Shown: one piece after another, positions 1-4,651 of the stretch
How positions within the stretch are numbered: position 1 is the stretch's first letter
How the letters are laid out: each line of letters opens with the position of its first letter
NCBI GenBank assembly: GCA_964346725.1
Contig: CAYFVM010000042.1
Location: forward strand, 1-9,099
Length of the DNA stretch: 9,099 bases
Direction: 5' to 3'
From: UBA1715 sp964346725
Lineage (GTDB): Bacteria; Bacteroidota; Bacteroidia; Bacteroidales; UBA1715
The notes under the pieces: generated by a model
What the model was told of the DNA's origin: nothing
Databases searched by the model: none
The model's input: only the letters and a program-made list of their open reading frames with translations
Made by a program: the position numbers and the translations under genes

Positions 1-31
1 AAAGTTGGACAAAAAACTTTCGGGGTTTATT

Positions 32-550
32 ATGTATAAAAAACATTATGAAGAGAGGTTGAAGTATATAAAACTTCTAGAAGCAGGGTATAGCGTTTAT
101 TATATCCATAGTAAGTATGGGATAGATAAAGAACATCTACTCTGTCTATGGGAGAAATATAAAAAAGACGGAGTAATAGGTTTACTCAAGAAGTCAAATA
201 CACAAGCTTCTGTGGAGACAAAATTGTCTGCAATTCAAGACTTTCAGGAAAAAGGATTAACTTTGGTCGAGGTTATGCTAAAGTATGACATATCAGAGAC
301 TGCATTGCGAAACTGGCGTATAGCGTATAATCAAGGTGGCGAAGAAGCATTACGCCAACTAAAATCAGGCAGACCTCCAAAGAATATGGGAAGACCAAAG
401 AAACGAGAGCCACAAACGGAACTAGAGAAGCTACAGGCTGAGAACGAACGTCTGAGAGCTGAAAACGCTTTATTAAAAAAAGTGAAGGCCTTAGTAGAAG
501 AAAGGGAAGCCCGACTACACGAGATTGGGCGACAGTCATCCAAGAACTAA
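32..550 (+). CDS. IS3-family transposase OrfA (helix-turn-helix, leucine zipper)
   Basis: This is the DNA-binding subunit or N-terminal half of an IS3-family transposase, which recognises the terminal repeats. With the start at ATG 32 it has 172 residues. Two helix-turn-helix domains lie at about 14-50 and 65-110. A basic linker with two GRP motifs follows (about 113-124), then a heptad leucine zipper at about 127-158 (ENERLRAENALLKK) expected to multimerise OrfA and the OrfAB fusion. An in-frame TTG at position 5 would add nine residues, but it lies inside the terminal repeat, so ATG 32 is preferred. No strong Shine-Dalgarno sequence is visible, as is common in Bacteroidota. The frame continues 69 nt past the A7 run at 475-481 and stops at 548-550. 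Family assignment is firm. Confidence 0.93.
   Translation: MYKKHYEERLKYIKLLEAGYSVYYIHSKYGIDKEHLLCLWEKYKKDGVIGLLKKSNTQASVETKLSAIQDFQEKGLTLVEVMLKYDISETALRNWRIAYNQGGEEALRQLKSGRPPKNMGRPKKREPQTELEKLQAENERLRAENALLKKVKALVEEREARLHEIGRQSSKN
475..481 (+). promoter_or_regulatory. Programmed -1 ribosomal frameshift site (A7 followed by G)
   Basis: In the orfA frame, seven A residues are read as A-AAA-AAA and are followed by GTG. Slipping back one base moves ribosomes into the orfB frame, which is open from 463, so the site lies inside the 463-550 overlap. IS3-family elements typically make the OrfAB transposase this way. No convincing stimulatory stem-loop sits at the usual 5-9 nt spacing. Only a 4-bp GCCC/GGGC pair at 509-512 and 527-530 is visible, which is too distant to claim. 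Confidence 0.8.
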
Positions 551-564
551 GGTCAGAACATAAT

Positions 565-1371
565 TTGGAACTTTTACTGGAGTTCCAAGGGATGGCAAAA
601 TCAACATTTTATTATCACGTATCTAGGCTCAATAATCCAGATTCATATGCTACGCTACGAGAAAAGATATCTCAAGTGTATGCAAAGAACAAGTGTCGTT
701 ATGGTTATCGTCGCATTACAGTTGAATTACACAACGAAGGAATATTGATAAATCATAAGACAGTACAAAAGCTAATGACAGAGATGAATATTAAAGGTCA
801 TTGTAAAAAAGTCTCCAAATACAAGTCATATAAAGGGAATGTCGGAAAGATCGTACCGAATGTACTGAATCGAGACTTTAAGGCTAACGCTCCTAACCAG
901 AAATGGGCAACGGATATTACAGAGGTGAAAATCAAAGAACAAAAATTATATTTATCACCAATACTTGATATGTATAACGGAGAAATAGTAACATACACCA
1001 TTTCAAATCATCCAAATCTTCGTCTTGTAACTTCAATGCTACATCAAGCATTAAAGAAAGTAAAGACGTCTAGTGGTCTTATTTTCCATTCTGACCAAGG
1101 ATGGCATTATCAACATCCCTTGTATCAAAAGATGTTGAAAGACAAACATATAACTCAGAGTATGTCAAGAAAGGGGAATTGCTTAGACAACTCTATGATG
1201 GAAAATTTCTTTGGCCTCATGAAAAACGAATTGTTATATTTGCAGGAGTGGAAAGATATAAATCAGTTCGAGCAGGAACTAAAAAAATACATCTATTACT
1301 ACAACAATGACAGAATAAAATTACGACTAAAAAAAAGCCCAGCGCAATACCGGGCTTTATTAAAAAACTAA
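565..1371 (+). CDS. IS3-family transposase OrfB (DD35E integrase), made by -1 frameshift from OrfA
   Basis: This is the catalytic half of the transposase (rve integrase core), which cuts and joins the IS ends. Counting from TTG 565, the acidic residues are D117 (WATDITE), D177 (FHSDQG) and E213 (DNSMMENFF), with exactly 35 residues between the last two. An HTH_21-like segment with STFYYH and RYGYRRI precedes the core, and the end has the usual KSPAQYRALL. The frame is open from 463, just after a TGA at 460-462, and is -1 relative to orfA. It is therefore probably translated as an OrfAB fusion through the A7 run at 475-481. The fused stretch upstream of 565 (WATVIQELRSEHNLELLLEF when read through) is typical OrfB sequence. 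Independent starts at TTG 565 or ATG 592 are possible but less likely. The gene is full length with no missing catalytic residue. Confidence 0.94.
   Translation: MELLLEFQGMAKSTFYYHVSRLNNPDSYATLREKISQVYAKNKCRYGYRRITVELHNEGILINHKTVQKLMTEMNIKGHCKKVSKYKSYKGNVGKIVPNVLNRDFKANAPNQKWATDITEVKIKEQKLYLSPILDMYNGEIVTYTISNHPNLRLVTSMLHQALKKVKTSSGLIFHSDQGWHYQHPLYQKMLKDKHITQSMSRKGNCLDNSMMENFFGLMKNELLYLQEWKDINQFEQELKKYIYYYNNDRIKLRLKKSPAQYRALLKN
1329..1358 (-). terminator. Rho-independent terminator inside the IS, acting on minus-strand transcripts
   Basis: On the minus strand, AAAGCCC (1358-1352) and GGGCTTT (1340-1334) form a 7-bp stem around an 11-nt loop. The stem runs directly into eight T residues (1336-1329). 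It lies in the last codons of orfB and faces transcripts arriving from the miaA operon. It should stop antisense RNA from crossing the transposase genes. On the plus strand the hairpin is followed only by TTTATT, so termination of the orfB transcript there would be weaker. Confidence 0.6.
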
Positions 1372-1405
1372 TTATTAATCTGTCTAACTTTTGGGGGTCA
1401 CATCA

Positions 1406-1420
1406 GATGTAGCCTTTTTT
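1406..1420 (+). terminator. Right half of a disrupted terminator hairpin next to the IS end
   Basis: The sequence just outside the IS reads GATGTAGCC followed by six T residues. This is the form of the downstream arm and U-tract of a rho-independent terminator. The matching arm (GGCTAC or GGCTACATC) is not in the window. It would be expected on the far side of the IS if the element inserted into the loop or upper stem. No other terminator is visible between the miaA stop at 1445 and the IS, so the intact hairpin may have served both miaA and a converging gene. This is inference from half a structure. Confidence 0.4.
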
Positions 1421-1444
1421 ATTTTGTGATATACCGAAATAAGA

Positions 1445-2353
1445 TTACTTGTTTTTCTCTATTTGGGTTGAAATGTGCGCAATTATTTGAGGCAATTCGG
1501 TTGGTAAAAACCACGTGTAGTCGTTGTTACGCTTGAGCCATGTGATTTGTTTTTTTGCGTATTTGCGGGTATTCTGTTTGATTTTTTCTATGGCTTCTTC
1601 TTTGGTGCATTTTCCATCAAAATAATCGAAAAACTCTCGGTATCCAACTGTTTTGAGAGCCATGCACTCTTTAAGTGGCTCAAGTTGTTTTACTTCTTGC
1701 TCTAGTCCTGATGAAATCATTTGGTTTACGCGAAGATTTATACGTTCATATAATTTTTCGCGTGGTAGATTTAATGCAATTTTTATAATATTGAAAGGAC
1801 GATTCCTTTTTTGTGATTGTCGTAGTTCGGAATAAGGTTTGCCGGCTTGCAAGCATATTTCAATGGCACGTTTTAGTCTCACCGGATTTTGTAAATCAAC
1901 AATTGAATAATATTCGGGGTCTAAAAGTTTAAGAGTTTGTCGAAGGCCTATAATGCCCTCGGCTTCGAATTGTTGGTTTACTTTTTCTCTCAACGACGGA
2001 TCAATGTCCGGTATTTCATCTATTCCGTTGCAAACTGCGTCAACATAGAGTCCGGAACCTCCGGCAAGAATTGCAATGTCATGATTTTCAAAAATGTGCG
2101 TAATGGTTTTTAGCGCTTCTTGTTCATATAACCATGCATTGTAGTATTCAGAGATATGGTGAGTGCCAATTAAATAGTGTTTTGCGGCTTGTAATTCTTC
2201 ATCTGTTGGTACGGCTGTTCCGATTTTCGTCTCCATAAAAATTTGACGAGAATCAGCAGAAACAATCTCTGTTTTGAAATGTTGTGCTATGCAAATTGCG
2301 GTATTGGTTTTACCAACACCGGTGGGACCTGCTATAACAATCAGATGTTTCAT
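1445..2353 (-). CDS. miaA: tRNA dimethylallyltransferase MiaA
   Basis: MiaA transfers the dimethylallyl group from DMAPP to N6 of adenosine 37 in tRNAs that read UNN codons. This is the first step of ms2i6A synthesis, in the cytoplasm. The 302-residue protein is the usual length. It has the P-loop GPTGVGKT at 9-16, SADSRQ at 32-37 with the conserved Asp34, IGTAVPT at 44-50, AGGSGLY at 97-103, NPVRLKRAIE at 156-165, TVGYRE at 235-240 and the C-terminal NTRKYAKKQITWLKR at 261-275. Its ATG shares one base with the stop of the upstream gene (TAATG at the junction), which suggests translational coupling. It is the last gene of the minus-strand cluster. The IS lies about 40 bases beyond its stop and leaves the coding sequence intact. 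Confidence 0.97.
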   Translation of the reverse strand: MKHLIVIAGPTGVGKTNTAICIAQHFKTEIVSADSRQIFMETKIGTAVPTDEELQAAKHYLIGTHHISEYYNAWLYEQEALKTITHIFENHDIAILAGGSGLYVDAVCNGIDEIPDIDPSLREKVNQQFEAEGIIGLRQTLKLLDPEYYSIVDLQNPVRLKRAIEICLQAGKPYSELRQSQKRNRPFNIIKIALNLPREKLYERINLRVNQMISSGLEQEVKQLEPLKECMALKTVGYREFFDYFDGKCTKEEAIEKIKQNTRKYAKKQITWLKRNNDYTWFLPTELPQIIAHISTQIEKNK

Positions 2354-2931
2354 TAATAGTCGTACTCGTTGGAACCTCCGCCAAACTCATCTCCACCGCC
2401 TCCGAAATCGTTTCCACCAAATTCGTTTCCACCAAATTCATCGTCATCGGTATTGTTAAAAAGCAAATCATCCTCGTCAAGGCCGGTTTCGTTGAACAAA
2501 TCATTGAATTCTTCACTCGAATCATCTTGCTTTTGCACGGGAGGATTGCCGATAGAGTGAGAGCAGAGAGGATATTGTTTTTTTGCATCAGTTTTTTTAA
2601 TATCGGTTAAGGTGCAGAAGAATGCACGGTCGCCAAAGAAATCGAATTGGTAAATGATTTTGTCTTCTATTTCACTTACAAATTGATTCAATTTTGCATT
2701 TTGCATAGGAATGGTTCCGGTTGAGTCATCGCCCATGTCAAAGAGCGTGATTTCTTGTCCTTTGTCCCAATCATTATTAGAGATGAAAAACGATGCCATT
2801 TCGGAATCTTTGTATTTGCACGCTGTAATTATTGCTTTGTGAAAACTTAAAAAAGTATCGTTTTCTGCTATCTCAATAGTTCTGTTAAAGAGTTGGTCTT
2901 CGTCGCTGATAATTCTAAACTTGTAAATCAT
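2353..2931 (-). CDS. pRiA4b ORF-3-like protein with acidic Gly-rich repeat tail
   Basis: The first 110 or so residues of this 192-residue protein match the plasmid pRiA4b ORF-3 / IS1096-passenger type domain found in many Bacteroidota. Diagnostic stretches are IYKFRIISDED at the start, DTFLSFHKAIITACKY at 25-40 and SEMASFFISNNDWDKGQEI at 43-61. No biochemical function is established for the domain that I can state. From about 134 the protein becomes acidic and low-complexity, ending in repeats of EFGGN and DFGGGG and a final NEYDY. No signal peptide or membrane segment is visible, so it is probably cytoplasmic. Its ATG overlaps the stop of the acyl-CoA reductase gene by 4 bases (ATGA), and its stop overlaps the miaA start by 1 base. 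Coupled translation with both is likely. The IS1096 link in the family name does not make this gene part of the IS in this window. Confidence 0.8.
   Translation of the reverse strand: MIYKFRIISDEDQLFNRTIEIAENDTFLSFHKAIITACKYKDSEMASFFISNNDWDKGQEITLFDMGDDSTGTIPMQNAKLNQFVSEIEDKIIYQFDFFGDRAFFCTLTDIKKTDAKKQYPLCSHSIGNPPVQKQDDSSEEFNDLFNETGLDEDDLLFNNTDDDEFGGNEFGGNDFGGGGDEFGGGSNEYDY
2369..2440 (-). repeat. Short tandem repeats encoding the EFGGN/DFGGG tail
   Basis: Two perfect adjacent copies of the 15-base unit CGTTTCCACCAAATT (plus strand) occupy 2409-2423 and 2424-2438. Each encodes EFGGN on the minus strand. More degenerate copies follow toward 2369 and encode DFGGGG-DEFGGG. The unit length is a multiple of three, so copy-number changes would keep the frame. 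The tail could therefore vary in length between strains. Confidence 0.75.
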
Positions 2932-3935
2932 ACTGTTTGTATAAAAGAAAGGGTTTCTAAATATTCGTTTTCTTGAATTTTGTGAGTCTCGCCAAAAGGA
3001 ATAGAGAGTTTGTGAAAATTACGTTCGTTGCTTACTATGTGCAACACAATTTCTTTGTTCGCTTCTAACTTGCCTCTAACGTGGGCAATGTCTGAATATT
3101 TTTCATAAAAAACAACAGCAATTGGAGATTTGAAATCAACATCTTCTTTAAGTAGTAAAAAACCATTATCCAAGTGCTTTTGCTGTGTTACCAGATATAT
3201 TGATTTATTGTATTCGTAGTTGTTCATGTACTTGTTGTGCATAGCAACGGCATTGAATTGCTCCACCGCTTTCAATATGTTTGTTTCGTCAAACGTTTGA
3301 GGGAGAAACAATTTTGCTATTGTTTTGTTGCTACGTCCAAAATTGTAGAAAATGTCACGACCGAGTTTTTGTAATTCATCTTCGGTTTCCATGCCATTAA
3401 TTAAGGCCACAGAACATGTTTCCTTGTGAATGAGGTTCGGATATTTTTTAATGTATTTTGTAAGCGATGGGTTTGGTTCGTTTGTAATGATTGCATCAAA
3501 CTGTGGCAAAATGCCGTCGCTGATTTCAATCTGAGACTTGAATGCCGGTTCTATTGCTATAAGTTTTTCAAAAAAGAATGTTGGCAGATACACATCGTTT
3601 GGAGCGAGTCGTGCAACGAGAATATTTCTAGAGAGTAAAACGCAAAGCCCATCAATAAAACCATCAAGAGGCGATTCGCCTGAAAATAGTACGGCTATGC
3701 GAGAACATTTGTTTGAAAATGAAACCTTTTGCAGAGGAGAGAGAGTTTCTTTTTGCAAGAAGTGAGCGAGAGAAGATACAGCCTGATTACAATTTTCTTG
3801 TGTAAACCAGGCATTCTTTGCTACCGCACGAGTTATTGTCTTACAAAAATCAGCATCCGCTTCGTTGTTTGTGGAGATGTTTCTTGCAATATCTCCCAAC
3901 GAAATGAATGCTGAAATTCGTTGTTCAAAATTCAT
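2928..3935 (-). CDS. LuxC-type acyl-CoA reductase family protein, catalytic Cys apparently replaced
   Basis: The 335-residue protein belongs to the LuxC-like acyl-CoA reductase family widespread in Bacteroidota, whose active members reduce acyl-CoA to aldehyde with NADPH. The strongest match is the C-terminal third, with HNKYMNNYEYNKSIYLV, HLDNGFLLLKED and SPIAVVFYEKY. DGFIDGLCVLLS and KYPNLIHKETCSVALI align in the middle. The motif usually read as FGLGCRNVSKL, which contains the catalytic Cys, is here FGRSNKTIAKL at 199-209, putting Asn203 at the Cys position. The usual GNIPLVGF is GESPLDGF, and the usual GSNN-containing loop appears as TNEPNPSLTK. The family is clear but thioester chemistry at this site looks lost, so it may be a divergent or non-catalytic member. 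The ORF is full length without frameshifts. It starts 9 nt after the lolA stop and overlaps the next gene by 4 nt. Confidence 0.82.
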   Translation of the reverse strand: MNFEQRISAFISLGDIARNISTNNEADADFCKTITRAVAKNAWFTQENCNQAVSSLAHFLQKETLSPLQKVSFSNKCSRIAVLFSGESPLDGFIDGLCVLLSRNILVARLAPNDVYLPTFFFEKLIAIEPAFKSQIEISDGILPQFDAIITNEPNPSLTKYIKKYPNLIHKETCSVALINGMETEDELQKLGRDIFYNFGRSNKTIAKLFLPQTFDETNILKAVEQFNAVAMHNKYMNNYEYNKSIYLVTQQKHLDNGFLLLKEDVDFKSPIAVVFYEKYSDIAHVRGKLEANKEIVLHIVSNERNFHKLSIPFGETHKIQENEYLETLSFIQTV

Positions 3936-3944
3936 ACGCTAGTA

Positions 3945-4598
3945 TTAACGCTCATCAATAACCTTAACACCCGGATTTTTTGCTTTGTCGAAAGTGAATG
4001 ATGCGTCAGGAATTTGTTGATTAACTTTAAATGTATTAATCGTGATTGTGTATTTGTTCCCGTCTTTTGCAAAATATTCTGCTTTCCAAAGTTGCGTTTT
4101 GTCTTTGTCTATATAAAGACGAACTTTTGAATACTCGGATTTGTCAAGATTTATAGGGTAAAGATCTATTTCATAGAGAGCGCGAGTTTGTATAAAACTC
4201 TCTTTAATGAAAGAGTACTTGAATCCTTTTTCATACATAGTAAGAACACTTGCTGGGTTCATTATACTTGCATCGTTGTTGTCAATAGTAGAAATAACAA
4301 CCTCTTTTTCCTCAACCATGTGTGTCCATAAGCTTTTGCCATCAGAATACAATACGTTGTCGAGAACCGATAGTTTGTATTTGTTCCCTTTTAGAAGCAT
4401 ATCGCCGTTAGCATTGTCGTTAGCACCATCAGGTGATGTGTGAACAAGCGAGTAGGTGAGCGAAATAGAACTATAGCCTTTTGTTTTTTTAGAAACTTGA
4501 TCAAGAATTTGTTTCGCTCTGTCGCTTGTATTTTTTTGACCAAAAGATACTGTAGCGCATAGTGCAAGTACAGTAAGTAAAGAAATTATTTTTTTCAT
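3945..4598 (-). CDS. lolA: LolA-like outer-membrane lipoprotein carrier protein
   Basis: LolA-family proteins carry lipoproteins through the periplasm from the LolCDE transporter to the outer membrane. Starting at ATG 4598, the protein has 217 residues and a Sec signal peptide MKKIISLLTVLALCATVSFG, probably cleaved near the following Gln, as is typical in Bacteroidota. The mature part has the expected beginning (RAKQILDQVSKKTKGYSSIS) and beta-rich body (GDMLLKGNKYKLSV, SLWTHMVEEKEVVIS, YTITINTFKVNQQIPDASFTF). An in-frame ATG at 4643 would add 15 residues before the signal peptide. I reject it because it spoils the signal peptide, although it would sit only 8 nt from the ftsK stop. The position directly after ftsK is seen in many Bacteroidota and supports the call. 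The next gene follows after 9 nt. Confidence 0.87.
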   Translation of the reverse strand: MKKIISLLTVLALCATVSFGQKNTSDRAKQILDQVSKKTKGYSSISLTYSLVHTSPDGANDNANGDMLLKGNKYKLSVLDNVLYSDGKSLWTHMVEEKEVVISTIDNNDASIMNPASVLTMYEKGFKYSFIKESFIQTRALYEIDLYPINLDKSEYSKVRLYIDKDKTQLWKAEYFAKDGNKYTITINTFKVNQQIPDASFTFDKAKNPGVKVIDER

Positions 4599-4651
4599 TT
4601 TTGTTATAATTAAAAAGTATAGAGGTTGAATTCCAAAAATCATTCCAAAGT

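Larger units (their letters stand above)
1..1402 (+). mobile_element. IS3-family (IS150-group-like) insertion sequence, left tip cut off by window edge
   Basis: The element carries overlapping orfA and orfB in IS3 order, with a -1 frameshift arrangement and a DD35E integrase. The right terminal inverted repeat lies around 1381-1402. Its reverse complement reads TGTGACCCCCAAAAGTTAGA, and the window opens with AAAGTTGGACA, the inner part of the matching left repeat. About 9 to 14 bases of the left tip are therefore missing. The right tip is uncertain: CA dinucleotides that would suit an IS3-type end occur at 1400, 1402 and 1405. Total length would be about 1.41-1.42 kb, normal for the family. 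Both frames are open and the catalytic residues are present, so nothing suggests decay. The element converges on miaA, whose stop codon lies about 40 bases beyond the right end. That the sequence begins inside the terminal repeat fits an assembly break at a multicopy element (inference). Confidence 0.93.

Noticed and set aside
5..31. TTG start at 5 for orfA
   Set aside because: It lies within the terminal inverted repeat; ATG 32 gives the normal OrfA N-terminus.
509..530. Stem-loop as a frameshift stimulator (GCCC/GGGC)
   Set aside because: It has only four base pairs and starts 27 nt after the slippery run, beyond the usual spacing.
2353..2931. pRiA4b/IS1096-passenger family name taken as sign of a second mobile element
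   Set aside because: No transposase or terminal repeats surround the gene, and it is coupled to chromosomal neighbours on both sides.
4599..4643. Upstream ATG for the lolA gene at 4643
   Set aside because: It would add 15 residues before a well-formed signal peptide that begins at ATG 4598.
4599..4651. Promoter for lolA (TACTTTTT in the spacer)
   Set aside because: It misses the final G of the -7 consensus and sits in AT-rich sequence where such matches are frequent.
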